Source: Chara braunii (Eukaryota; Streptophyta; Charophyceae; Charales; Characeae). Taken from it: a stretch of 40,086 nt of DNA. A model generated the notes under the pieces. The model had not been told where the DNA came from. It ran no database searches and saw only the letters and a program-made list of their open reading frames with translations. The position numbers were made by a program, and so were the translations under genes. Location of the stretch: NCBI GenBank assembly GCA_003427395.1, contig BFEA01000207.1, forward strand, positions 1,354,449 through 1,394,534, in the 5' to 3' direction. Numbering within the stretch: the first letter of the stretch is position 1; the number at the start of each line of letters is the position of its first letter. Of this stretch, positions 19,751 through 29,836 are shown in pieces.

Positions 19751-20000
19751 ATATTGGTTGGTGAGAGAAGGGCGATTTGTCATTGCTCTTTTGTTGTGTA
19801 TTTGCACTTCGGAATTTGCCAGGATCGTAACAATTGTAAGAATACTATATTGTTATAATTCCCTACCCAAACAACCCCCTCTAACATATTTTGCGCCCCT
19901 TCTAAAACCCGGCTCACTATATTACATGATGACTTGGGGGCTACTCCTCGCTTATTGCATACTTCTATAGGCTAGGGCCAAAGGCCAGTATGCCTGCCTG
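19750..20000. other. Unassigned spacer
   Basis: Nothing recognisable: AT-rich to mixed sequence with no homology noted to other parts of the window. Confidence 0.3.
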
Positions 20001-20545
20001 AGGGTCCTTCACGACCAGCCTAGGGTAACTCCCCAAACAATCCAAAATTTGTTGTCATCATTCTTCGCTTTCCGCATGCAGCTCTACAAATCCACCAGGA
20101 TAGTTAACAGGAAGTTCTTCAACACTCTGCTTCTCACTGCGGGCATGGTTACCTCCTTACCCTGTCGGATTTCGTTGTTTCTAAGCGTGCATATTGCCCC
20201 TCGCACCGCCACCCTGACCACTTCCGGGACGAAGAGCTAGTCCTTGTTCTCCCTATTCACTGTCGTCAGTGTTCCTAGTGGGATTTCTGCGTTTGTGATA
20301 TGTAACTTGCACAACGTCCCATTGTCGAGCACAGTGGTCCCACAGAGGGACACTCCCGACCGCGTCACATAGGATTTAGCAGGACTTCTTAACTGAGTGG
20401 TGCCGCTCAGGCCGAGTGCACCAGCCATACCTCTCACGAACCCCTAGGATAGGACAGGGTCAAGAGAGGTACAACTTACCTCCACCTACGGGAGCTGTTA
20501 CCATCCCTTCGGTGGTCGTATCCCGGCCGAGCTACTGAACCACCC
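20000..20545 (-). other. Unrecognised coding-like sequence, copy 1 of an inverted pair
   Basis: On the minus strand, a leader at 20545-20440 contains GATACGACCACCGAAGGGA and AGGTAAGT. ATG 20437 then opens a 66-codon frame starting MAGALGLSG and continuing SYVTRSGVSLCGTTVLDNG, stopping at TAG 20237-20239. In the same frame it goes on as LFVPEVVRVAVRGAI and EVTMPAVRSRVLKNF to another stop near 20070. I do not recognise the family. The leader and first codons match 29020-29157 on the plus strand well, so this belongs to a repeated element. It may be part of a retroelement or a DNA transposon; the sequence does not decide. Confidence 0.4.
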
Positions 20546-20650
20546 CTGATGATCCATATAACTTCCTCTTCCTTGGTCAAAGCCTCTTCTTTTATGATGT
20601 CTAGAAGTATATGAGACAGGCTTTGCCTTCTTCCCTACATGCGTGTACTT

Positions 20651-21322
20651 TCAGATGCTTCCCTCCAGGATCTTTCTCCTAAAATATGAATGGTGGGCAC
20701 CCACCGTGGAATAGCAGTTCCCTTGGGCTGAATCTGGATCACCTTTCCATTCACGCAGCACCCTTTGCACCTCTTCCTCAAACCGCCGAAGGGTCAAAGG
20801 GTCCACTCCCACACAGTGATACTCAGTGGCCTTTATTAATTGCAACAGGCCTGGAATTTCTAAGGCCACATGAAGCTCGTCAGTAGGTTCTTTGTCTTTG
20901 AGGGCTATGCTCACACTTACTTCCTTCCCTTCATCCCCTCGTTCTGCTACCATCACCCCTAAGGCATTTTCGTCTTGTCGTCTCCTTTTCATGGGCACTC
21001 CCATATTTATCCATTCATTATTGTTAAAAGCCTCTTTGATCATGACCTCAATTTTCTCCCTCATCCCCTATAATCGCGCAAAGGCACCTTTTCTTGCACT
21101 CTCTACGAAAGACAGAGACCAAGCGAACAACTTCGGGTCTGCGCCGGTCCCAAGGATTCTAAGCAACTCCCTCCTCCTGGTGATAGGGTCCTCGATGTCA
21201 ACGACGTACGACCCATCACGGAGATGCATCCCTATCATTTGTCTAAGCAACTCCCCCCTCCTAGTGACATCGTCCTCGATGCCAACGACGTACAATCCGC
21301 CATGGAGATGCATCCCTACCAT
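20651..21322 (-). other. Unrecognised minus-strand coding-like region with 28-residue repeat
   Basis: Two adjoining minus-strand frames, 21322-21068 and 21064-20651, are in phase with each other and separated only by a TAG at 21068-21070. The first holds two copies of a 28-residue unit of the form GMHL-(D/G)G-YVV-IED--TRR-ELLR. The second has a charged, well-mixed composition (EKIEVMIKEAFNNNEW, PLTLRRFEEEVQRVLREW) that looks like real protein. It ends in ILEGSI at a TGA, about 100 bp before the conserved leader of the neighbouring minus-strand region, so the two may be parts of one gene or element. No domain was recognised. Confidence 0.4.
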
Positions 21323-21330
21323 TTCTCCAT
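21174..21330 (-). repeat. 84-bp tandem repeat, in frame (28 codons)
   Basis: The block CCTCGATG(T/C)CAACGACGTAC recurs at 21190 and 21274 with GGAGATGCATCCCTA(T/C)CATTT after each. A third partial unit, AAGCAACTCCCTCCTCCTGG, precedes them. The period of exactly 28 codons, with mainly conservative residue changes, supports translation. Confidence 0.7.
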
Positions 21331-22640
21331 TCGTGCACCAAGGTCAGTCAAGGATTGCGTCGTGGTCCATGTCGTCCATGACGGTCATCCGCTGGAGGGA
21401 CCAAATAGACTCCTTAACCCCCGAGCGGACCACACATTTGGTGAGGTACCCTGCAAGTGTCTGAACTTTTGTGCATATCTGGTGTCCTTGTGGCTTTCTA
21501 CGTGTGTTTTTTCTCTGTGTCTCACTCATATTTGTTGTCATGTGTTAACTCTGATTGTCGTGTTCCCACCTTCGGCTCCATTGTCACCCATGAGGCCTCC
21601 ATGCTTGCATGTCTTTCCCATATGCCGTCTTCGGGTGCATCTTGTGGGAGAAGGGTGATGTATGGGAAGTGCCTAGGGATGATGTGAAGCACATGTTCTG
21701 AGTAGATCAAACATGTATTCGCTGATCGCAATAAGCTTTAACAAGCGCTATAGAGACTTCCAGATGGTGGCCTCTCGTCTTGGTCGATAATTCTTGATTG
21801 GATGTTGTGCGAGGATTTGGCTCCTCGGCAGGCCTAAGGGGCCTCTTATATAAGTGAAGGCGGTCCTAACAAATCACATGAGGCCCAATGCTGTCAATTT
21901 TGTATATGGGGTTCAGGCAGTTGCTTCACGTTAGTTGGTTAGGGGAACCCAGGTCCCGAGCAACAAACACTTTCCACGACCTTCTACGCCTTTTCCGAAA
22001 AGCAGGCCCTAGGCCACATTCACAGCAATATACACAGACAGTTGGAGGGCACAACCGAACGAGGCCCAACAGCATCGGCAGGGGGCCTACCGGAAGCTTC
22101 TGGCGCAGGCCCATTCCAGCCAGGCCGCAGACCAGGCGAGACTCTTTTCATATAGGAAAGAGCTCGCTGTCGGGCAGGACATTTGGGCACTTGCCAGTTT
22201 GCGGCAGCGCTGTCGGTGCGAATATCCTTACAAGGGTATCCGCCCTGGTTTTTGCAAGCAACAAAAAATAAGTTTGATTTAAAATATAGGTATACCGCGC
22301 GAGGCACGGCTGCGTTTGCGGTTCATGTTGACTGGGTGGTTGACTAGAGTAGAGGGTGTGTGGGCGCGCAAGTTCGAGGCACGCGTGATCTTTTTAACTA
22401 TTGATGATTGAAGAGTCGGCGTGATCGCCAACCATATGTCTATTTCTGATTAAGCTAGGATTATAAAGATTTTGTCCTTTGATTGGTGCGCTTGATTGTG
22501 ACTTGTGCGTACGTGCGGAGGACGACGACGACAACAAGGTAATTTCGAGGACGTCTTGGTAGAGCTACACGTCGCGTCGAGCCCGCTTATTTAGGGGTTC
22601 GTAAAAAGTAGGCCCGGACTTGGGCCTAGGACTATTGGTC
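21331..22640. other. Unassigned region, no gene seen
   Basis: Several frames of 60-145 codons exist on both strands but overlap one another and show no motif. Features worth naming: a (GAC)n-like stretch near 22520-22530 and a 7-bp stem TAGGCCC/GGGCCTA at 22609-22628. Confidence 0.35.
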
Positions 22641-22641
22641 A

Positions 22642-22652
22642 TGGTGTCAGAC
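22642..22652 (+). promoter_or_regulatory. Possible primer-binding site of an LTR retroelement
   Basis: TGGTGTCAGAC resembles the initiator-Met primer-binding sequence TGGTATCAGAG and follows a CA, as an LTR end would. It lies about 230 bp before a retropepsin motif. Weak by itself. Confidence 0.25.
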
Positions 22653-22861
22653 TTTCATCAGGGAGATTCAGGGATCGAGATCCGGCGGCAACAACACGGG
22701 GATATCAAAGAGTAGCACGAATGGACCGAGGGGTTGAGGGCCCGACGGGGCTATTCCCCCCTTGGTTTTGACATTGGCGGCGTCAAAACGGTGTTTGCGT
22801 TTTTTGCCTTTCCTTGTTCGTCATATGCTGACGAATTAAAAGCGTCTAAATATTTTATTAG

Positions 22862-22935
22862 TACTATGCTCCGGTGTTCCTTGACTCAGGCGCGACGTCG
22901 GATTTTATGGGGCCATCAAGGCAGTCGAGAACCTT
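22862..22935 (+). pseudogene. Retropepsin active-site remnant
   Basis: The frame with GTG at 22874 reads YYAPVFLDSGATSDFMGP. LDSGAT is the classical aspartic protease signature of LTR retroelements, with the catalytic Asp at 22883-22885. A TAG lies at 22859-22861 and the frame decays after about 25 further codons. No gag or RT is seen around it, so this is an isolated, heavily decayed piece or a lucky match; the motif quality makes me favour the former. Confidence 0.45.
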
Positions 22936-25900
22936 GAGCACGCGCCTCCTTTTGGTTGACCTATGGGACCTCGCGTGTTCAGGATAATTGACAAAGTGGC
23001 ATGGACCATTTGCGGGTGTACCGCCCACCGACCGTGAATCAGCCGTGGAAGATCCGGGTGTGAGCATGGCCATTGGGACCCAGAAAGCGGCGGGCTGAGC
23101 CTGGGCAAAGCAGCCCAGGGCACAGTAGTAGGAGCCGCAGGGGCACCGCGGCCAGCCACGCAAGACCCCTCCACCTCGCGCTTGAAAGTTCATATCCGAA
23201 TATTGCTACTACCACCAAAGTTTGTACCAGGACTTGTGTCACAGAGTTCATGACTGTTGGGGATGCCACAAGCCCTGCACCCCGCCTATGCAACAAGGCG
23301 TCGGGGTTGCCTCGACAGCTGTGCAAAAGGTTGTGCGCATAAGTGTCGGCCACTGTCGAGGTTGTTCGACTTAGCAAGTGAGTTATTACTCACTTCTTTG
23401 CAAGTTTTGACTTCAATGACTACCGCCCCGTTGCCAGTATCAGTCAAGTGGCGACTGTATTAGCGCACGGGTTGGCAATCAACGACGGGGGTAGGGCGTG
23501 AAGTCTTAGTTTAGGAGAGGAGCTAAGGGCGGCAAAGAAAGTGAGTGAATTTGGACGGGAAAGTGCCCCGGGTGTGTGCGTAGCAAGGTTGGAGGTGAAA
23601 AAAGCAAGAATGCCTAGAGAGACCGCTGCATTGAGGCGCAAACGGGTCGAAGGTGAGGAATGCGAGGGCGACCAAAGTGGGCACGGTGAACCTGGGTGAA
23701 GAGTCGCGCCGGGTGCATTCGAAGTTAGAGATGGAAAAGGGTGGACATGGCAGAGAGGAAAACGCCCACCTCACCCGATTCTTGATAGAATCAAGCGGGG
23801 AAAAGTGTCGTATGGAGGTTTTTGGTTATTGCGAGCACAATAGCACTGTTAGTTTCAAGTAAAAGTTCGTAGATTAGACGATACTAAGGAAACTTGGTGC
23901 GCTGAGGTTGTCGGTAGAAGCTATGGAAGAAAGTCGAAAATCAAGAGTCTTGTTCGTCTCTTAGTGAAACTAAGCGAGAGACGAAGTTAAGTTGAGGGTT
24001 TTACGGTGGGCGAATCCGTTGTTTTGAGTTAGTTTTAGCAATGGATTAGTAGGATGAGAGTTAGTACGAAAGTGATGGGCACGGAGATGGCGATGGGGGA
24101 GATGAGAAGGAGGGGCAAAAAAAAAAAAAACTCGGATCTTACTTACTCCTCGTCGGAAAACGAGCGGGAAAGAAGTTATTTCGGAGGTTTTGAAGGGTTG
24201 CGAACTCGATTACAAAGTCAGTTAGGGTGATTAGGTTAGTAGAATAGAAGCTAGTAAGAAAATAGGTTGCCCGAGGGGGCCGGGAAGTGGGATGAAGTAG
24301 GAAGTAAGAGTATGTATTTTGCACGTTCCTGGGCAAAGTTGGACAAAAGAAGAGTCTAGCTAAGGGTTTTTGGGTAGGGCGAAATTAGTGGCGGCTTCAA
24401 AAACGAGAGAGACAGGTTGACTTCGAAGCAGCGGATGACAGAGTTGCGCGCGACTGGATGGTTAAGGCATTTGAGTACGCGGAGAGATGCGGAGGCAGCG
24501 CGTGGAAAGAGTTGTATTGAAGGACGGCGACCTCCTCTATGCTCTTGCGGGAATGTCATTTTACTTTCCCTCCTCGTGACGATCGTCATCTTGATATACA
24601 CTTGCGGGAGAGCCGAAAGACGGACTTCTTTGATCGATTGCTATCTTGCTTGTTCGAGCGACGGAAGAGATGATTGTATCACACGGTTTTGTCAGGGTTG
24701 TCCTGGCAAGTGCATTGCGATTGGAAGCCTCATGTGAGCGTCATTAGTCACACTTGTTGCTCGTCGTCCCGGTCATTAAGGACGCCCAACCTGCTCATCG
24801 AGGTAATTGAGGCCAGTAAGGCACCTGACCATGATTATGGGGAGAATCCATTCGCAGTTTGCGTAAAGAAGCCGTCAGAATAACTGGAGGCAAGCAACCG
24901 AAGTGAAAGTGGTCGATGGGTGGGAGCGCTGTTTGTTCGGGCGATCGAAGGAGCGTGAAAATCGGACAATAAGTCGGAGGATTGCCTGTTTGGCCAAAAG
25001 CGTTGTCCACCGTGTCAAAACGGAGTGGCCGAGGGCCAACTGCGAGTCTACAGGTTGACCCGTTGGCCGGTGAACGACTATTTAGTTGAAACGAGCTAAC
25101 TACAGGTGAACAACAAGGAGGGAGTCACGGATTGAGTACTTACCTCGTAAGCCGGTACGCTGCCCATCCTACTGAGCGAGGTAGCGTGAGTCCGACCGTG
25201 AGCCGGTATCTACGCGCACTCTGCCCGTTGTACGGCCAGATAGACTACGCCATTACTTCAGTGTGGAGAGGGAGAGGGATGTATTTTCGTTGATCCCCAG
25301 CCCGGGTCTTGAGCTGTCGGTAGATACATTTCAAGTTGCGAAGCACGGCGAAATGACCGAGCTCGAAAAAGGGGAGTGTTGCTACCATGAGGAAAGATCT
25401 TTAGGGAGTCAGCAGCCAATAGTTTGACTTTGGTGTAACCAAGTTGCTGCCGCGCACTCTGGCTGCCATTGCGGGGCCCTCAGGCGCACGAAGATTTCAA
25501 GGCCCTCTCCTGGGAATTGAGTTTGTCCCTCTCTTGTATCTCGAGAGTCTGAAACCCCTCCTTCTGCCCTCCTTACTCTAAGTCTAGTCCAGCTTTGAGA
25601 GGAAGGCGGCAGGTGGGATTGCAACCCGTAGGACCGCAGCAAGACTCTGTAGGGAGTCAGCCCACCGATTGCGGGAGCTCTGCCGGAACTCAAGAGGAGT
25701 TATGGAGGCAGGGAATTGAAAGGTAAACATTGCCTCCCCTCTATGAACCCAGTTATAACCCTTATTTGTATTCCTTGTTATGTTTTGACTGAGTATACTG
25801 CATGCACCTTTACTTTGACTTTAAGTTGGACTTTCAGGACAAAACCATACTTAATTAAAGGGATGTATGTGCAATGTCAATTTCAGTTTTATTGTTTGAC

Positions 25901-25982
25901 TGAAAGCAGACTGTAGGATTGCATCTGGGGGAAGGATGGAAGGAAGGCAACATTGCATGATTTTAACTGGGTCAATTAAAGG
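22936..25982. other. Unassigned region, no gene seen
   Basis: About 3 kb with no recognised coding region on either strand; the frames present are short and mutually overlapping. There is an A-run at 24117-24130. TACTTACCT (AGGTAAGTA on the minus strand, a perfect splice-donor consensus) occurs at 25137-25145. Confidence 0.35.
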
Positions 25983-26711
25983 CTGGGCAAGTCTCCATAA
26001 GTTTGGGGAGGTCCAGTGCTGTGTTTATTTTTGAATTGCGTGGAGAACCAGACATGTTCCATAAGTTTGGGTGGTCTGGTTGCTCTGACTTGTGAGGGCT
26101 GATTGTGAATGACTTTTCAAGGACCAAGCATGTTCCATAAGTTTGGGTGGCTTGGTCGCTTTGTTTACTTTGGGTTTTCTTTCAGTTTCTTTTTTTTTTT
26201 AACGAGGAGGTCTGAGCATGTTCCATAAGTTTGGGTGGCTCAGCCTCTTCCTGCTTTGGTTTTAAGAGAAATGAACCAGGCTGAGGACCAAGACATGTTC
26301 CATAAGTTTGGGTAGTCTTGGTCCAACCCCACGCACATGCTGGAACCAAAAGGCTATAACTTGACTATCCTTTATTACTATCCTACTTATAAACAAGCTA
26401 GTCAAACAGGGTTCCACAAGTTTGGGTGGTCTGACTATAGCTTATCACCAACCGAAGAGAGTACTAATTAAGAATAAACCTGTGGTACGAAGGGGCAGAC
26501 TGAATCTTGAGCTAAATATGATCCGTTCAGTTATATGTTACCTCAAAAGACTAAATGAAGATAATTATATAAAACTTGGATACTTAAACGGTTCACGGCG
26601 ACTAGGGTGGCATAGTCATATGCCCAAAGAAGAGAAAAGTTGTTGTGCCCTGTGTTTGTGTATACTCAATGGCTGAGCTAGACATGTTCCATAAGTTTGG
26701 GTGGTCTAGCT
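25983..26711 (+). repeat. Array of seven hairpins: constant loop, variable stems
   Basis: Seven copies of a loop close to ATGTTCCATAAGTTTGGGTG, each enclosed by a different self-complementary stem: H1 CTGGGC/GTCCAG (25983-26016, one G-U pair), H2 AACCAGAC/GTCTGGTT (26046-26081), H3 GACCAAGC/GCTTGGTC (26122-26157), H4 CTGAGC/GCTCAG (26212-26243), H5 GGACCAAGAC/GTCTTGGTCC (26285-26324), H6 TAGTCA/TGACTA plus a short inner pair (26399-26437) and H7 AGCTAGAC/GTCTAGCT (26676-26711). Loops of H2, H3, H4 and H7 are identical, H5 differs at its last base, and H1 and H6 have diverged. The loop can form an inner CCA/TGG pair closing TAAGTT. Sequence between the hairpins is not repeated. A structured noncoding RNA is the simplest reading. 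Strand is assigned arbitrarily. Confidence 0.85.
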
Positions 26712-27000
26712 TTATGCTCTATGTAAGTTGGGTATAAAGGGATAAATCATTGAGAGACTATAAACTATTGTTTGATAAATTGACTTTGGGATGGTGAGAG
26801 TACTTACCTTTGTGGTTTGGCCTGCATGTGACTGACTGAGGCTACTACTTAGTCTGAGTTTCAGTTTGATAGGTTGTTGTTTTAGATACTCGCCTCATGC
26901 TAGAGTGATAGGAGGTAGTTTCAATTCTTGCATTTTCTAAGCTAAGTTTTTTTTAACTTAGGTCAATTTTTGCATTTTCTGAGATTTTTTTTTTTATATA

Positions 27001-27590
27001 CTTGGTCTTGTATAAATCTTGGTAAGCCAATTTCTCTATGGGAAGCGCTGCCGAAATTTCTACAAAACCAAGGAGATAGTCAGATTTTGTTTTTTTCAGG
27101 GTCCAGGTTTCTTGACTTTTTGGCTTAGTAAAAATATGGAAAACCTCCTTTTCTAAAGGGAGTGCTGCCCAAATTTTTGCTAATTTAGGGAGTTAGACAA
27201 AATTGGACCTTGAGAAGTCAAAGTCATCTTAGATTCTGAACTTAGCGTTGTATAAATCTTGGAATAACACTTTCTCTACGGGAAGCGCTGTCGAAATTTC
27301 TACAAATCTAAGGGGTCAATTGGACTTTGTCTTGAAGTCGAACTCAAGTCTAACTTTTGAGTCCTTATCTGACTTAGTATAAATCTGGGAAGTCTACCTT
27401 TCTATAGGGGATGCTGCCCAAATTTTTTACTAATTCAGGGAGTTAGACAAAAATTGACTTTTCAGAATTAGAGTTGTTTTGTTTTCATATTTGAGTTAGT
27501 ATAAATTCTGCGAAGGCACTTTTCCTACGGGAAAAGCTGTTGAAATTTTCTTAGTTTAGAGGAGATAGATTATATTTTGACAGGTGGCAA
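27001..27590 (+). repeat. Five ~120-bp repeats in A-B-A-B-A order, each with a central hairpin
   Basis: Anchored on GCTG at 27047, 27164, 27287, 27413 and 27536, units contain TATAAATCTTGG or a variant, a short pyrimidine/purine hairpin, GCTGCC(G/C)AAATTT, and an AGGAG/GGGAG-ATAGA or TTAGACAAAA tail. Units 1, 3 and 5 share GGGAAGCGCTG-CGAAATTTCTACAAA (decayed in 5). Units 2 and 4 share GCTGCCCAAATTTTT and GGGAGTTAGACAAAA. Units 1 and 3 are exactly 240 bp apart. Unit 5 has a perfect 7-bp stem CTTTTCC/GGAAAAG with a TACG loop (27519-27536); unit 2 has CTCCTTT/AAGGGAG (27146-27163). The array begins 290 bp after the hairpin array, in otherwise noncoding DNA. Confidence 0.75.
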
Positions 27591-29019
27591 GTCTGACAAT
27601 CCACTCTGTATAGAGGAGATTCTTTCAAAGGTCTACCTTTTCATTAGACACCGACTTAGGGGTAGACTCAAGATTAATTAAGTAGAATGATTCTTGGTGA
27701 AAATCATGATATAAAGATTACTCTCAATTTGGACTCATAGATTTAGCTTGGAGATTGGCATGTCTTGTGTTACAGGTCCTCTTGAACGTTTGATTCGAAA
27801 TCAGGACTAGATTCAACTTGATCCTACAAGGATCACCTTCTGTTATCACTGATAACAGGTCGGTTGTCGACTCGTCGGTTTACGACTCAAATCCAATTCA
27901 TCCTCAATACTCAACCTAAAAGGTTTTAGCCCTGGTGATTTTTATTGTTTTATTAAGGTTTTCACCCGGACTTTTATTGAATGACCATTTAACAAAGGTA
28001 CTGAGTATTTAATTATGGAAGGTTGGACAAAGGCTGGGGCTTGCATGGCTAAAGCGAGGGGTATGAGTATAGAGATTGGTTGAAGTTGACTCTGTGTAGT
28101 GCATGGACTTTTGGTTGACTCTTTGATGTGATTGCAGGTATGTTCTGTGGTTCAGATTTTGGAGTTGACTGTCTGCGATCACACACATATATATGGTTGT
28201 GAGGTGTCCTCACTGTAATTGTGAGAAGTAATCGTCACATACTTATTCCGCCGTTACATATATACATGCATATACCTATGTTGGGTGTCTGCGTGGCCCG
28301 AAGGGCCCTACACTTAAGGGTCTAATTGGGATTGAGATTGGAAAAGGAAAGAAAACCCGTCTATTTGTTGTATGCTTCTTAAAGATTTCTTAGTCGGACG
28401 TTAGTCCTGGGCCTAGATTCAAGGTCCTTGTCCAGGACATCCCAGGTCCTAGACTCTGCATGGAAGGGATCTCCCCCCACGTAGAGCCTATTTGCCCTGC
28501 CTGCCGGGGCACTCAACCTAAAGGCCGGAGGTGCCACGGAGGCCGTACAGCTATTCCTTCAGCCGTGCAATATCATGAAGGGGTAGACCCTCACGATACT
28601 TCGAGTTTGACACTTGAGTGTCATAAGCGGTACTCGGATCCATGAGGGACCGCTTGATTATGGGCACTACATAGTACGCCATCATTGCGACTGCTTGCAT
28701 ATTCATGCATTGTCAGTCGATATGGGAAGGTTCCTCGTCCGCACGATTTTATACTAAATCTGTTTTGTGTTGCTTTGTGTATGTGTGTATGTTTTTATTT
28801 TTATGTTATTTAGAGTGGTGTGCGCGTGGTGCGTGGGATGTGTCCTAGTCGACCGGTGACGAGTCGCGCTTGGGACCTCAGCCCCCCAAGATGTCGATTC
28901 TCGTGCGGGTCCGATAGAGGCGTAAAACCGCGCGTACCCCCTATGTTGCAGCGTACGAGAAACGCCCTCGGCTGGTCCACCTTTGCGATTGCAACTGATT
29001 AGCTCTCGTATTGTGGACT
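27591..29019. other. Noncoding stretch with several small hairpins
   Basis: No gene was recognised. Perfect small hairpins are CTGTTATC-ACT-GATAACAG (27840-27858) and GGCCC-GAA-GGGCC (28295-28307). The minus-strand frame at 28754-29368 overlaps the plus-strand homology at 29020 and appears spurious. Sequence from about 28440 to 29010 could be the end of an LTR by position before the conserved leader; no partner copy shows this. Confidence 0.35.
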
Positions 29020-29301
29020 GGTAGCTCGACGGGGATACGCCCACCGAAGGGAGGTGACAGCTCCCGCAAGGTGGAGGTAAGTCGTGCCTCGCGTAGGCCC
29101 TATCCTGTCGTAGGGCCTCGCGAGAGGTATGGATGGCGCACTCGGCCGGAGCGGCTTGCGGAAGCTCCATTATGTATTCGCGACGAGGATAAGAACAACT
29201 ACTGCGTGACGCGACCGGGAGGGTCCCGCCCCGTTTTGTGTGGTGCCGGATCGATGCGCTCGACAACGCTGTTGGAGCGGACGCTCGCGGGCTGCTGCTA
29301 G
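29020..29301 (+). other. Unrecognised coding-like sequence, copy 2 of an inverted pair
   Basis: On the plus strand 29020-29157 matches the minus strand of 20401-20540: GTAGCTCGACGGGGATACG, CCACCGAAGGGA, ACAGCTCCCG, AGGTGGAGGTAAGT, GAGAGGTATGG, then an ATG (29129) opening M-GALG-SG in both. Beyond that, homology weakens but VTR-G-S and a later CG remain, in a frame that ends at 29299-29301. A strong hairpin, CGCG plus AGGCCCTA paired with TAGGGCCT plus CGCG, lies at 29090-29122; only a weak counterpart exists in copy 1. The shared block includes a splice-donor-like AGGTAAGT before the ATG. Confidence 0.45.
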
Positions 29302-29652
29302 CGCTGGGGCAAGGTGTTGTGCACGTGCAATCGTGCGGGAAGAAGGGCGCTGCTGAGGACAGCACCATAGCTCAACTTCCATAGCTGGCTGAGCTTCGAC
29401 AAACAACAAGGCGCAGTGGTGGTCTTCGGGTGTATAGAGGGAAGACAAAGGAGAAAGGCGAGGGAGAGAGAGAGAGAGATGAGGATGATGATGTGAGGGC
29501 TCATACCTGGTATTGGCGATGATCTGCATCAGGTGACATCTTCATGTACTTTGATGGGTGCTGACATCAACAGTTGCATTCTCAATTCATAGGCAGATAG
29601 TAGCTGTGTGGGGAGTAGTCTGGGCGCTGAGCGCCAAGTAGGGGGAAGGGCC
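29302..29652. other. Unassigned, with (GA)n microsatellite
   Basis: A short GA dinucleotide run lies at about 29462-29480. No gene or further homology was noted before the LTR at 29653. Confidence 0.35.
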
Positions 29653-29833
29653 TGGACTCTTATGTTGGTGATGACGAGAGTAAGCTCTCATTGACATTCG
29701 TTTTCAGTGTTTCGATTCTCCATTGGTGTAACATTGGTGCAATACTGCTTTCTGGAACTGTGAGACTTTCTGGCTATCAATGTGGTCGTGTATTCTGGAT
29801 TCTGTCATCTCGCTATTGATCATTTTTCTTCCA
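29653..29833 (+). mobile_element. LTR (181 bp), left copy
   Basis: The segment starts TGGACTCTTATG and ends CTTCCA, with TGGA/TCCA as terminal inverted repeats. A second copy of 182 bp lies at 35001-35182. The first 75 bases are identical; about 11 substitutions and one indel occur in the rest. It is followed three bases later by a primer-binding-like sequence, which marks this as a 5' LTR. The promoter should lie inside; no TATA box is obvious. Confidence 0.65.
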
Positions 29834-29836
29834 ATT

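Noticed and set aside
25983-26711. CRISPR array or similar direct-repeat array
   Set aside because: The constant part is the loop of hairpins whose arms vary; intervening lengths differ widely (about 40 to 280 bp), and the context is eukaryotic retrotransposon DNA.
25983-26711. Hammerhead ribozyme or retrozyme array
   Set aside because: The CTGATGA and GAAA core elements are absent around the hairpins.
28754-29368. 204-codon minus-strand frame rich in Ser, Pro and Arg
   Set aside because: It is antisense to the conserved block shared with 20.4 kb, has low-complexity composition and shows no motif.
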